Below are positions 36,407 through 45,774 of a DNA stretch of 64,000 nt, piece after piece. Under the pieces are notes generated by a model. That model saw nothing but the letters and a program-made list of their open reading frames with translations, did no database searches and had not been told where the DNA came from. Origin of the DNA: Aurantimonas marianensis (GTDB lineage Bacteria; Pseudomonadota; Alphaproteobacteria; Rhizobiales; Rhizobiaceae); contig NZ_JALHBS010000043.1 in NCBI RefSeq assembly GCF_024195285.1, positions 1-64,000 of the forward strand, in the 5' to 3' direction. Each line of letters starts with the position of its first letter. Position 1 is the first letter of the stretch. Both the position numbers and the translations under genes were made by a program.

Positions 36407-38113
36407 TTAGACCTTTTCCTCGGCAGGCAGTTGATGGGCAGGCTTCAGGACCTCGTTGAGGGCTTCAAGCGCGATTTTTCGCAGCTCGGTGCCTTTCGCG
36501 ATTTGGTCAGTGGCGCCGAGCTGCTCATAGATTTTCCATATCTCATCCGCCGCCTCCTCGACCGACGTGTCACTTACCGTCTTCACATCGATCTTTGCGA
36601 CGTCCGCAGGATTTGGGTTCGTCTTCCCGGTCAGGACGCAACTGAGCCAAAAGAGCACGTAGAACCGGAGATTAGACCGATCCCGCGCACTCAGCTCTGA
36701 TCGGCTCTTGAGAACCCGATCCACAATTCGGGTCAGCGCCGCAGCATGAGAATACATACTGATTGGATACGCTTCCGAGAACACCTGAGAGTAGACTGCG
36801 TTGTCCTTTATTAGGGACGAAGGTCGGGCGCGTGCGGTGTCTGGCCTTCGAAGTATTATCGACATAACAGCCTGCGCCATCAAGGGAATGCTAATTATTG
36901 TGTCGGCAGGTTTGCCTTCGTTCTTGTAGTAATTCTTCCGGCGATCGTAGTAGAGACCTGTCGACTTCAACGTTTCCTCAATGTCTCTTTGTACCTTATC
37001 CGTAGCTCTAAGTGTTGCTGGTTGGACTGCATTCTGGCTGTTTGTTGCCTTGATGATCTTATCGCGAGTCTCCTCATTGTCGGAGGAGACAATCTTGACC
37101 ATGACGTTCCGGTTATCGTCGCCCTCAGCGGTCTGAAAGTGCCTTGCGATCTGGGTTGACGTCTGAAGACCGTTCACAATCTGAGGATTCTCAATTGTCA
37201 CCGTGTCTCCGTTAAGCGTCGCGCGGCTGGCGAGGATCGTTACTCCGTTGTTCATCCACCAAAACTCGACGGCTTTTTCGTTTCTCAGCGTGTTGACGAT
37301 TTCGGCGTTCACTTCGGTGTTGCCTTGGAAGTCGCGCACGTTGGATTCAAAAAGCTCTGCCTTCACCTTCTCGCCATCACCTCGCAAGAACCTGTTGTAC
37401 TCGGTCAGCGTGCTCAGGACGACGTGCCCGTTGACCGCGCTGAGGCTCTTGCTCACTCGAAGTTCGTAGGTCGTCTTGGGTCGGCGTCGTGCCAAGTCGA
37501 GCAGCCTCCTTGCCCCGAGAAACTCCACCGTCACTTCCGCGTCCTGAAACAACCCCTCTGCAGCTTGCTTCAGCTCATCGGCCTTCATTTTCAAGTTATC
37601 ATGGACATGGGTGTCAGCCTTCTTGGAGGCATAGTAGTAGCAAATTTTCAAGCTGGGGAAGCGCGAGGCGAGGCTTCGATAGGCCGTTCGAAAGTTATCG
37701 ACGGCTGCCTTCACTGCAGCGTTGTACTGAGTGATTTGTGAGAAATCCGCATCGAGCTTCAGCAAGTGCCTAGTTAAAGAAATTAGTTTGTTGATCGGGA
37801 TCTCACTAAATCCACCGGAGGTCTTCGACTGTATGATATGCAATTCGATTCTAACGTCCTTCTTGAAAGGCGTGGTATCGAAATCCTCATATATTAACTC
37901 CCCGTTGACGAAAGCATAGACCGAGTCCACCCCGCCATCGTGCTCCCCATCTACGATCCCCGCTTGTATCTCGTCGTAGGAGAGATCGAAATCCTTTAAA
38001 ACCTGTTCAGCACAGAACACCTCGAAGTAGTCCTGCTCGGAGACGTCCGGAATTACGTCTTGGCGCTGCTGAGACAGCACGTCGTTAAGAATCTGCTGTG
38101 AATTGTCCGCCAT
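36407..38113 (-). CDS. AIPR-family (abortive infection phage resistance) protein
   Basis: A 568-residue protein matching the AIPR family. The N-terminal part resembles a restriction-endonuclease-like fold (VDGEHDGGVDSVYAFVNGEL then IELHIIQSKTSGGFSE, giving D...E/Q-x-K candidates). The AIPR core has EFWWMNNGVTILASRA, ENPQIVNGLQTSTQIA, KATNSQNAVQPATLRATD and GLYYDRRKNYYKNEGKP. Family members are linked to abortive phage infection and often sit with methylases; here it is alone. Base composition is clearly lower in GC than neighbours, consistent with horizontal gain. GGAGTAGGAA precedes the ATG. Mechanism is not established for this family. Confidence 0.85.
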   Translation of the reverse strand: MADNSQQILNDVLSQQRQDVIPDVSEQDYFEVFCAEQVLKDFDLSYDEIQAGIVDGEHDGGVDSVYAFVNGELIYEDFDTTPFKKDVRIELHIIQSKTSGGFSEIPINKLISLTRHLLKLDADFSQITQYNAAVKAAVDNFRTAYRSLASRFPSLKICYYYASKKADTHVHDNLKMKADELKQAAEGLFQDAEVTVEFLGARRLLDLARRRPKTTYELRVSKSLSAVNGHVVLSTLTEYNRFLRGDGEKVKAELFESNVRDFQGNTEVNAEIVNTLRNEKAVEFWWMNNGVTILASRATLNGDTVTIENPQIVNGLQTSTQIARHFQTAEGDDNRNVMVKIVSSDNEETRDKIIKATNSQNAVQPATLRATDKVQRDIEETLKSTGLYYDRRKNYYKNEGKPADTIISIPLMAQAVMSIILRRPDTARARPSSLIKDNAVYSQVFSEAYPISMYSHAAALTRIVDRVLKSRSELSARDRSNLRFYVLFWLSCVLTGKTNPNPADVAKIDVKTVSDTSVEEAADEIWKIYEQLGATDQIAKGTELRKIALEALNEVLKPAHQLPAEEKV

Positions 38114-39070
38114 TATTCCTACTCCCGCTCGTCGCTGCCAATATGGAGGTTTCGCCTTCGCCTGAACAGTGGTCGCTCACTCGGTCCACCGGAGTGTCTG
38201 CTTTTCGCACTTCGTCTCTGAGAGCTGACCGCCCTCTTTCGACCCCTACGCGAAAAACTTATCCCCACCCCTTTCCACCTCCGGCATCATGCCCTCACCG
38301 CCGGCCCACGGAACGGGCGCGAATGATCACCGGGATCGTTCGGGGGCCAGCGGGCGGTGTCCGCGACGGGGCTTCTTCCGGAGAAGTGCCCGGCCCGGAC
38401 GACCCTTTGCTCCGCCGGACCGTCCCCCACTAACGAGGGGTCTGCGGATCGGTCCGCTTGAGGCCCCGCAAGGGCCGAAGAGCCGGCAGCGCACGGGAGC
38501 CCACTCAAGGCAAGGGCGCCCGTGTCGAAGGGTTGGTCAAACGCCGCGCGGGATGCCGGAGGCGGACCGTATGACGTAAAACAGTCGGAGGGTTCGCCTC
38601 CGGCGTCCCGCCGCTCGTGAGAGCGGCAACAGGGGCCCGCCAGCGACGAGCTTCGCGAGGAGCTTAAGGGCGGGACAAGAAATGCTGGCCCCTCAGCGAG
38701 CCGCAAGGCGAAGCTTAAGGAGGGGACAGAGAATCGAAGAAGGAAGGAGGCGAAGCCACTGTCGGGGAATGCATACGCCGGCCGCGTCAGCGGTGCGGGC
38801 GGTGACGTGCGCCCTCTGCCTCGTGGAAGGAAAAGGGCGGCCCTCCCCGCTTCGTCATCCTCGCGCTTGCGCGGGGATCCATGCCTCCGCGCGGGTCGTG
38901 GCCGCTCGGGTGACGAAAGAGACGCGTATTTCCGGCGAGGGTTTGGCGGCGGCAACGACTTGGCATGGATCCCCGGCCTGCGGCCGAGGATGACGAAGGC
39001 GGTGATGTGGCGGCGCCGAGCCCCTGGCTCACCGACCCTCTAGGCCTTTCCGCCAACGACCGCCCTTTGC
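38114..39070. repeat. Gene-free stretch with GC-rich dyads and an inverted pair of REP-like repeats
   Basis: About 950 bases upstream of the AIPR gene with no convincing coding frame. Two inverted copies of a repeat of about 34 bases face each other at 38851-38884 and 38963-38997; each has GTCATCCTCG at one end and GGGGATCCATGC at the other, and is itself partly palindromic, like the scattered REP-type repeats of rhizobial genomes. Further left lie nested stems (GGACCG at 38417 with CGGTCC at 38450, enclosing CCCC-N8-GGGG), imperfect dyads near 38490-38525 and 38560-38610, and a direct repeat ending AGCTTAAGG-N-GGGACA. It may be a repeat sink or hold a structured RNA; I could not match it to rnpB, 6S or ssrA. 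Confidence 0.55.
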
Positions 39071-39565
39071 CTACCTCCGTTCCATCCCGATCGCCCGCCC
39101 CAACCGGTCCGGCGTCGGCAGCTTCGCGTGCTCGGCCGCCATGTCCGCCACCCTGGCGAACACGTCGGCCGGGAAGGGCGCCACCTTCGGCCCGCCGGAC
39201 GGGTGGTTCTGGTCGATCGAGAGGCTCAGGCCCTCCAGCGTCGCCGCACGCCAGCCGTCGGCGTGGAACAGTTCCTGAAAAATGTGCAGCCGCTTTGCGT
39301 CGAGCCCGACGATCTGGGCGGTGACATAGACGCGCGCGGACGGCGGCACCTCGCGCAGATAGCAGACATGGGTCTCGGCGGAGTAGGTGGTGTAGCCGCG
39401 CGTGGCGCGATAATCCTCGCCGAGACCGATCGTGTCGAACAGGGCGTCGATGCCCCGGTCGAACAGAACGTGATAGTACGCCAGATTGAGATGGCCGTTA
39501 TAGTCGATCCAGTGCGGTTCGAGATCCATCAGGGGCGAACGGAACGGCTGCGGCTCTGGCGTCAT
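39071..39565 (-). CDS. Acyl-CoA thioesterase (hotdog fold)
   Basis: A 164-residue hotdog-fold protein. WIDYNGHLNLAYYHVLFDRG carries the Asp/Asn-Gly-His pattern of 4-hydroxybenzoyl-CoA thioesterase-like enzymes, with TYSAETHVCYLREVPPSARV as the central strands and LSLSIDQNHPSGG near the C terminus. It hydrolyses an acyl-CoA of unknown identity. Similar proteins occur in carnitine/betaine catabolic clusters, but no such genes flank it. It is divergent from the FAD oxidase, with starts 123 bases apart. Confidence 0.85.
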   Translation of the reverse strand: MTPEPQPFRSPLMDLEPHWIDYNGHLNLAYYHVLFDRGIDALFDTIGLGEDYRATRGYTTYSAETHVCYLREVPPSARVYVTAQIVGLDAKRLHIFQELFHADGWRAATLEGLSLSIDQNHPSGGPKVAPFPADVFARVADMAAEHAKLPTPDRLGRAIGMERR

Positions 39566-39688
39566 CGGGGCTCATCGTCGCGGGTGGCATCGGGGCAAGG
39601 GAAAGCCGCCAGGCCGGGCAAAGTCAAATCCGGCGGTCGGCCGAAGAGGGTGCATGGCACGGGTGGCGGACGGGAAGGGAGACAGACC

Positions 39689-41098
39689 ATGGCGTTAGCG
39701 GACATCCTGGCGGAACGGCCGGCGCGGCGTGCGGGAATCACTAGCGCGGTGTCGGTGCTCAAGCAGCGATTCGGCGAGCGGCTCGTCACCGGCGAGGATG
39801 TGCGGCGCGCCCATGCCCATTCGACCACCTACATCCCGACCCAGATGCCCGACGCGGTGTTCTTCGCCGAGAGCGAGGACGAGGTGGCGACGCTCGTCCA
39901 GCTCTGCGGCGAGTACGCCACCCCCATCGTCGCCTTCGGCACCGGCTCGTCGCTGGAGGGCCATGTCAACGCGCCCGAGGGCGGCATCTCGCTCGACCTG
40001 TCGCGCATGGACAAGGTGCTCGCCGTCAACGCAGAGGATCTCGACTGCACGGTCGAGCCGGGCGTCACCCGCGAGGCGCTGAACGCGCATCTGCGCGACA
40101 CCGGCCTGTTCTTTCCGATCGATCCGGGCGCCAATGCCAGCCTCGGCGGCATGGCCGCCACCAGAGCCTCGGGCACCAACGCCGTGCGCTACGGCACGAT
40201 GCGCGACAACGTCATCGGGCTGACGGCGGTGATGGCCGACGGCAAGATCATCCGCACCGCGCGGCGGGCCAAGAAGACCTCGGCCGGCTACGACCTGACC
40301 CGGCTGCTGGTCGGCTCGGAGGGCACGCTCGGCATCATCACCAAGCTCAATCTCAAGCTCTACGGCATCCCGGAATCGATTCGCGCCGGCGTCTGCCCGT
40401 TCCCGGACGTGAAAAGCGCCTGCGACGCGGTGATCCAGACCATCCAGGCCGGTGTGCCGGTGGCGCGGATCGAGCTGTTGGACGCCTTGTCGATGCAGGC
40501 GGCGATCGCCCATTCGCAGCTCGATGTGGAGGCCCGGCCGTCGCTGTTCCTCGAATTTCATGGATCGCAAAGCTCGGTCGCCGAGCAGGCCGAACTGTTC
40601 GGGGCGATCGCCGAGGATCATGGCGGCGGGCCGCTGAAAAGCGCGGCGCGGACCGAGGAGCGGGCGCTGTTGTGGAAGGCGCGCCATCAGTTCTACTGGG
40701 CGGCGCTGGCGCTGCGTCCGGGCGCCAAGGGGATCGCCACGGATGTCTGCGTGCCGGTCTCGCGGCTGGCCGAATGCATCGCGGAGACGCAAGGCGACAT
40801 CGACGCCGCCGGCCTGATCGCGCCGATCGTCGGCCATGTCGGCGACGGTAATTTTCATGTGACGCTGCTGCTCGACATGGACAGCGCCGAGGAGATCGCC
40901 GCGGCGGAAGCCTTCATGGCGCGGCTGGCCGAGCGGGCGGTCGCCATGGACGGCACCTGCACCGGCGAGCACGGGGTCGGCCAGGGCAAGCGCGGCTATC
41001 TGCGCAAGGAGCTCGGTGACGCCGTCGACGTGATGGCGACGATCAAGAAAGCCCTCGATCCCGACAACATCCTCAATCCCGGCAAGATACTGCCCTGA
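39689..41098 (+). CDS. FAD-linked 2-hydroxyacid oxidase (D-lactate dehydrogenase / GlcD type)
   Basis: A 469-residue flavoprotein of the GlcD/Dld family. The FAD-binding PCMH domain (about 50-230) includes VAFGTGSSLEGHVNAP, IDPGANASLGGMAATRASGT and AGYDLTRLLVGSEGTLGIIT. The substrate domain has GHVGDGNFHVTLLLD with catalytic/metal His, and TGEHGVGQGKRGYL near the end. It oxidises D-lactate or a related 2-hydroxyacid, passing electrons to quinone or cytochrome. A glycolate role is possible and would supply glyoxylate to the bhc pathway, but no GlcE/GlcF partners are adjacent, which favours single-subunit D-lactate dehydrogenase. GGGAGAC precedes the ATG at 39689. Confidence 0.9.
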   Translation: MALADILAERPARRAGITSAVSVLKQRFGERLVTGEDVRRAHAHSTTYIPTQMPDAVFFAESEDEVATLVQLCGEYATPIVAFGTGSSLEGHVNAPEGGISLDLSRMDKVLAVNAEDLDCTVEPGVTREALNAHLRDTGLFFPIDPGANASLGGMAATRASGTNAVRYGTMRDNVIGLTAVMADGKIIRTARRAKKTSAGYDLTRLLVGSEGTLGIITKLNLKLYGIPESIRAGVCPFPDVKSACDAVIQTIQAGVPVARIELLDALSMQAAIAHSQLDVEARPSLFLEFHGSQSSVAEQAELFGAIAEDHGGGPLKSAARTEERALLWKARHQFYWAALALRPGAKGIATDVCVPVSRLAECIAETQGDIDAAGLIAPIVGHVGDGNFHVTLLLDMDSAEEIAAAEAFMARLAERAVAMDGTCTGEHGVGQGKRGYLRKELGDAVDVMATIKKALDPDNILNPGKILP

Positions 41099-41245
41099 TC
41101 GGAACGAGGTAAGTCCTCGACATCGGCGCGCGGTTCTGGCCTATCCTGCGACAGGCTGGCGACGGTCAGCGCGAAGCAAGCGGCGCCTGGCAGCATCGAT
41201 GCGCCGGCTCGCCGCAATCGGGATCAAGAGAAGAGGAGCCCTATC

Positions 41246-44200
41246 CTGGTCAGAGCCTTCGTTCTCTTCGGCGGCCTCCTGGTTCTGGCGCTTATCGGGG
41301 CGCTGGTGGCGCCGTATTTCATCGACTGGACGGCCTACCGCGACGATTTCCAGCGCGAGGCTTCGGCGATTCTCGGCCGCGACGTGGTGGTCAGGGGCGA
41401 GGCCTCGGCGCGGCTGCTGCCGTTTCCGTCCGTCACCGTCGGGGACGTCGAGGTGCTGGACGAATCGGGCGCGGCGCTGGCGACGATCGGCCGGTTCCGG
41501 ATGGACGCGGAGCTCGCGCCCTATCTCTCCGGCGAGATCTTCATCTACTCGATGTCGCTGGACCGGCCCGCCATCCGCATTCCGATCAGGCCGGACGGTT
41601 CCATCGACTGGGTGGTGGAGAAGCCGAAGATACCGACCGGCGCGACGGTCGTCCTCGACAATGTCGCGATCACCAACGGCACGGTCCGGATCGAAAACGG
41701 CCTGACCGGACGCAGCCACGAACTGTCCGGGGTCGAGGCAGTGCTGTCGGCCGGCTCGCTGGCCGGGCCGCTCGACGGAAGCGGACGCTTCCAGCTGGGC
41801 GGCGAGGCGGTCGCCTTCACGCTTGCGGCCGGAACGCGGCAGGCGGATGGGTCGGTGCCGGTCCGTTTCGTCACCGCCAATGAAACGCTCGCCACCCAGA
41901 TTTCGCTCGACGGTTCCGCGCGGTTCGTGGAGGGACGGCCGCAATTCGCCGGTAACGCCATCCTCAGGCGACCCTTGCCGGGGGCGGCGACGGAGGGTGT
42001 CGCGATGGTCGACGGCAACCCGTTCGCGGCGGCTGGCGATGCGTCGCCCGATACCGCGGCGACGGCGGCGAGCGAGCCGGATGTCCTGCCGATCCGGGCG
42101 GTCGGGGCGGTGACTCTGACGCCCACGGCCGCTGAAGTGCTGGACCTCAGGGTCCAGGCGGGCGGCAGCAAGCAACCCTATCTCCTGACCGGCCAAGGCC
42201 GCCTCGACTTCAAGGCGGTGCCGCATTTCGCGCTGGATCTCGAGGGCGAACAGGTCGATGTCGACATGATCGCGTCCGGGGGTGCCGGGACAGGCGAGGC
42301 GGGGGCGGCCACCGCCGCGATCGGATTTGCGGAGCGGCTCGAGGCGGTGCGCGCCGTCCTTGCCGACATTCCGCGGCCGACGATCCCCGGAACGGTGGTC
42401 ATCTCCCTGCCGGTGGTCGTCGCCGGCGACACCACGATTCGCGATGTCGCGTTTTCGGCAAGTCCGACCGATTCCGGCTGGTCGCTGGCCCGCTTCGCGG
42501 CGGAACTGCCGGGCCGGACCCGACTGGAAGCGAGCGGCGTCGTCGAACTCGACGAGAACTTCGGCTTTCGCGGGGATCTTCTGGTCGCATCCCGCCAACC
42601 ATCCGGCTTTTCCGACTGGCTGACCGGTAAAATCGACCCCTCGGTGCGCGCTCTGGCCGGCGCCGGGTTGGCGGCGAAGACGGTGCTGACCGCCGAACAA
42701 CAGGTCTTTACCGACCTGGAGCTCGATATCGGCGGCGATCAGCTCACCGGCAGGCTGGAGCGCTCCAAAACTGACGGGCAAACGACGATCACGGCGGATT
42801 TGGAGGGGGGAAAGGTCGATCTCGACGCGCTTCAGGCCCTGTCTCGGCTGTTCACAGGCCCGTCCGACGCCTTGGCGAACGCCGATCAGTTCGACGTCGC
42901 CTTGACGGCGGGCCCGGTAACGTTGCGCGATGCGTCGGCCGAGCGCATCGACGGCGATATACGCTACGACGGCGACACGCTGGCGATCGGCAAGCTCGAC
43001 ATCGAGGGGCTTGCCGGCGCAAGCCTGTCGGCCTCGGGCAGATTGTCGGAACTTGCCGGCGATACGCGCGGGCGGCTTGCGGTGTCGCTCGATTCCGGGA
43101 AGCCGGACCAATTCTTCGAATTCCTTCGCTCGCGATTTCCCGGAGTTCCCCTGCTCGACGCGATCGGTGGGCAGGCGGAGCGCCTGGCGCCGCTCGCCCT
43201 TGCTGGCGCGGTCGAGACGATCGAAGGCGAGGCGGGAAAGCGGCCGAGCCTGTTCGTGCAGCTCGACGGAACCGCCAATGGCAGCAAGATCGATCTGTCG
43301 ACGTCGATCGAGAACGGCCTGCATGCCCGCAGCGAAAGCGGCCGGTTCGGCCTCGATCTGCGCTTGGAGAACGACCGGCCGGCGGTGTTGCTCGGTCAAC
43401 TCGGATTGACAGCCATGGACGTCGGCGCGCCTGCTCCGCTGGAGACGGAGCTGTCCCTGTCGGCCTCTGCGACCGGCCCCATCGTCGCTTCGGCGACATT
43501 GCGCGCCCCGGGAAGCGAAATCAGTCTGGATGGGACCCTCGATATAGCGCCCAAGGGAATTACGGGCGGTGACGTCTCGCTCTATATCAAGAGCGGTGAC
43601 GCGCTGCCATGGCTGCGTACCGGCGGCATCGAACCTGGCGCGTCGCTCGAGGCCGCCCCGCTCGATCTGACGGGGAAGATCGCCTACGAACAGGGTGACC
43701 TGACCATCCGTAACCTGGACGGCCAGATCGCCGGCTCGGCGATCGAGGCGTCCTTGCGAAAACGGGGCGAGCGACCCTTCGAGGGGACGGTGCGTCTCGA
43801 TACGCTGTCGATGCCGTGGCTGGCGGGCCTTGTTTACGGACGGGCCCTCGACGGCGGCGAACCGACGAAACCTTGGCCGGGGGAGGCGTTCCGGCCGAGT
43901 TCTCTTACCGGCGTCGATTTTTCGGTGGCGCTCACCGCCGCCAAACTCGACCTCGGTGGCCCGGTGATGACGGATTTCGCGGCCCGGATGTCGGCAAACG
44001 CGGGTAATCTGACCTTCGATGACGCCAGCGCCGCGACGGCGGACGGACGTCTCGACGGCCGGCTGATGCTGCGCAATGCCAACGGCATTGGCGGGTTGAC
44101 GCTGGAAGCCGAGGCGAGCGGCTTCGATCTCGCCAAATTCTGGCCCGAGCTTTCGGTCGATGGGGAAACGGCGAGTCTTGATGGCAACATCCGGCTCGAC

Positions 44201-45175
44201 AGCACCGGCCAGTCCTATGAGGCGCTGGTATCGGGGCTGACAGGTGCCGGTCAGGTCGCGATTGCCAATGCGCGGGTGCCCGGCGTGCCGCAGCGGGTCT
44301 TCCGACCGCTGCTTGCGGCGGCGGATCGGGAGGGCTTCAAGCCCGACGCCGAAACCGGCGCGACGCTTCGGGGGCTCTCGGGGGAAACCAGCTTTGCCAT
44401 TCCGGCCGCGACAAGCGCCTTCTCGGTGACGGCCGGACGCGCCCGTTTCGCGCCGGTCAGCATCCAGGACGGCAACGAGGAATTGACCCTGGATGGGACC
44501 GTGGATCTGACCGATCTCACGGTCGCCGCAGACCTCACACTGGCTATCGACCCAGGCGACGATCGCGTCGAAGGGGCCGAGCCGACGGTGTTCTATTCCC
44601 TGACCGGCCCGCTCGCCGACCCGACCCTTTCGGTCGATGCGACGGCGCTCGCCAATTACCTTTCGGTGCGCGCGCTGGAGCGTGAACAGGCCCGTGTGGA
44701 GGCAATGCAGGAGAGCCTCCAGGAGACCCTGCGGCTGCGGCGTGAAGCGCGATTCTATCGCTGGCGGATGGCGGAGGCGACGCGGATCGAGCAAGAGCGG
44801 CGCGTCGCTGAAGAGGCCGAACGGTTACGGGCGGAGCAGGCGGCGGCCGAAGCGGCGCGACTGCTGGAGGAACAGGAGGCAGCGCGCCGCGCGGCGGAGG
44901 AAGAGGCCCGCAAGGCGGCCGAGGAAACGCGGCGTCGAGAGGCCGAGGAAGCACGCCAGCGTGAGGCCGAGGAAGCGCGCCAGCGTGAGGCGGAAGCCCA
45001 ACGCCAACGTGAAGCGGCGGACCAGCGGCGTCAGCAGCAAAGCCAGCCGCCGCCGGCTCCGAGCGCCAGCGCGCTCCCGAGACTGGATTTCGACCGGCCG
45101 CTTTCCAGCGAGTCGTCCGATGACAAGACCCGATTTCCTTCGTTGCCGGGCGTCCACAATCCGCTGGAATTCTGA
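41246..45175 (+). CDS. AsmA-family protein, very large, with coiled-coil tail
   Basis: About 1309 residues. One N-terminal membrane helix (RAFVLFGGLLVLALIGALVA) is followed by the AsmA N-terminal signature PYFIDWTAYRDDFQREA, a long beta-strand-rich periplasmic domain typical of AsmA/TamB-like lipid-transport bridges, and an AsmA_2 region (about 800-1100). The last 190 residues are a charged coiled coil with EEARQREA-type repeats and a Pro-rich end. There is no ATG before the membrane helix in this frame. AGAGGAG lies 7 bases upstream of CTG 41246 (ATC 41243 is the alternative), while the first ordinary start, GTG 41306, would remove the helix. Role in outer-membrane lipid homeostasis is from the family. 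Confidence 0.88.
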   Translation: MVRAFVLFGGLLVLALIGALVAPYFIDWTAYRDDFQREASAILGRDVVVRGEASARLLPFPSVTVGDVEVLDESGAALATIGRFRMDAELAPYLSGEIFIYSMSLDRPAIRIPIRPDGSIDWVVEKPKIPTGATVVLDNVAITNGTVRIENGLTGRSHELSGVEAVLSAGSLAGPLDGSGRFQLGGEAVAFTLAAGTRQADGSVPVRFVTANETLATQISLDGSARFVEGRPQFAGNAILRRPLPGAATEGVAMVDGNPFAAAGDASPDTAATAASEPDVLPIRAVGAVTLTPTAAEVLDLRVQAGGSKQPYLLTGQGRLDFKAVPHFALDLEGEQVDVDMIASGGAGTGEAGAATAAIGFAERLEAVRAVLADIPRPTIPGTVVISLPVVVAGDTTIRDVAFSASPTDSGWSLARFAAELPGRTRLEASGVVELDENFGFRGDLLVASRQPSGFSDWLTGKIDPSVRALAGAGLAAKTVLTAEQQVFTDLELDIGGDQLTGRLERSKTDGQTTITADLEGGKVDLDALQALSRLFTGPSDALANADQFDVALTAGPVTLRDASAERIDGDIRYDGDTLAIGKLDIEGLAGASLSASGRLSELAGDTRGRLAVSLDSGKPDQFFEFLRSRFPGVPLLDAIGGQAERLAPLALAGAVETIEGEAGKRPSLFVQLDGTANGSKIDLSTSIENGLHARSESGRFGLDLRLENDRPAVLLGQLGLTAMDVGAPAPLETELSLSASATGPIVASATLRAPGSEISLDGTLDIAPKGITGGDVSLYIKSGDALPWLRTGGIEPGASLEAAPLDLTGKIAYEQGDLTIRNLDGQIAGSAIEASLRKRGERPFEGTVRLDTLSMPWLAGLVYGRALDGGEPTKPWPGEAFRPSSLTGVDFSVALTAAKLDLGGPVMTDFAARMSANAGNLTFDDASAATADGRLDGRLMLRNANGIGGLTLEAEASGFDLAKFWPELSVDGETASLDGNIRLDSTGQSYEALVSGLTGAGQVAIANARVPGVPQRVFRPLLAAADREGFKPDAETGATLRGLSGETSFAIPAATSAFSVTAGRARFAPVSIQDGNEELTLDGTVDLTDLTVAADLTLAIDPGDDRVEGAEPTVFYSLTGPLADPTLSVDATALANYLSVRALEREQARVEAMQESLQETLRLRREARFYRWRMAEATRIEQERRVAEEAERLRAEQAAAEAARLLEEQEAARRAAEEEARKAAEETRRREAEEARQREAEEARQREAEAQRQREAADQRRQQQSQPPPAPSASALPRLDFDRPLSSESSDDKTRFPSLPGVHNPLEF

Positions 45176-45283
45176 TTCCGGCCTGCGCTGACAGGGATCG
45201 ATCCGCTGCCGCTGAACGGGCTTGTCGGCCAAGAGCCACGGGCAGCGTCAACGCGGCGCGGATCGGCATGGCGCCCTATGGAG

Positions 45284-45520
45284 TCAGCCGCGACCTCCGG
45301 GTGAAGGATCGGCGCGCGACAACGCCTCGTCCAGAACGAACAGCCGGATGGCGGAGGAAAGGTTTGTGGTCGGCGCGCGGGATTCGTCGATTTCCGCCAC
45401 CAGCGCGGCGAGCGGCAGACCGCGCGCCGCGGCGATCGCGCGCAGGCAATTCCAGAATTTGTCCTCGATGCTGACCGACGTGGCATGGCCACGAATCGCC
45501 AGCGAGCGCTTGACGATCAC
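45284..45520 (-). CDS. Ribbon-helix-helix domain protein
   Basis: A 78-residue protein with an RHH-type fold: VKRSLAIRGHATSVSIEDKF forms the strand and turn, and FWNCLRAIAAARGLPLAALV the helices. It probably binds DNA as a dimer. It overlaps the DUF4169 gene by 4 bases and follows sspB, an order I recognise as common in Rhizobiales (sspB, DUF4169, RHH). Target unknown. Confidence 0.85.
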   Translation of the reverse strand: MIVKRSLAIRGHATSVSIEDKFWNCLRAIAAARGLPLAALVAEIDESRAPTTNLSSAIRLFVLDEALSRADPSPGGRG

Positions 45521-45765
45521 GACGGCTTGCCGGTTTCGTCCGGGATACTACGGACAGGTACGGACGGTTCGGTATCCGCTGGCGCCGCGCGGTCGAGCTT
45601 GAGCCCGTTCAGCGTGCTGAGCGCGCGCGCTCGTTCGGCGCGGGTTTCGTCGCGTAACGCCTTTGGCGTTCCGTGCCGAACCCGATTGGCATCGGCATCT
45701 CGCTCCGCCGCGCCGCGCCGCCGCCGTTTTCGGGCAAGCCGCAGATTGACGATCTCGGCGGGCAT
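45517..45765 (-). CDS. DUF4169 family protein
   Basis: An 82-residue, very basic protein. PAEIVNLRLARKRRRRGAAE and the spaced ANRVRHGTPKALRDETRAER match the small DUF4169 family, predicted mostly helical and of unknown function. It starts 9 bases after sspB and overlaps the RHH gene by 4 bases, so all three are probably one transcript. Its basic character would allow nucleic-acid or ribosome binding, but nothing shows it. Confidence 0.85.
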   Translation of the reverse strand: MPAEIVNLRLARKRRRRGAAERDADANRVRHGTPKALRDETRAERARALSTLNGLKLDRAAPADTEPSVPVRSIPDETGKPS

Positions 45766-45774
45766 CGGCGGGGC

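Noticed and set aside
38280-38720. Possible RNase P RNA or 6S RNA
   Set aside because: Read on both strands, the conserved rnpB core elements and the 6S bubble are not present.
38287-38955. A 222-codon minus-strand frame in the gap beside the AIPR gene
   Set aside because: Pro/Ser/Arg-rich composition with no motif and no ribosome site; it runs through palindromes that would not be kept in a coding gene.
41141-44794. A 1217-codon minus-strand frame opposite the AsmA gene
   Set aside because: Shadow frame; the plus strand shows a membrane helix and the AsmA signature in a continuous reading.
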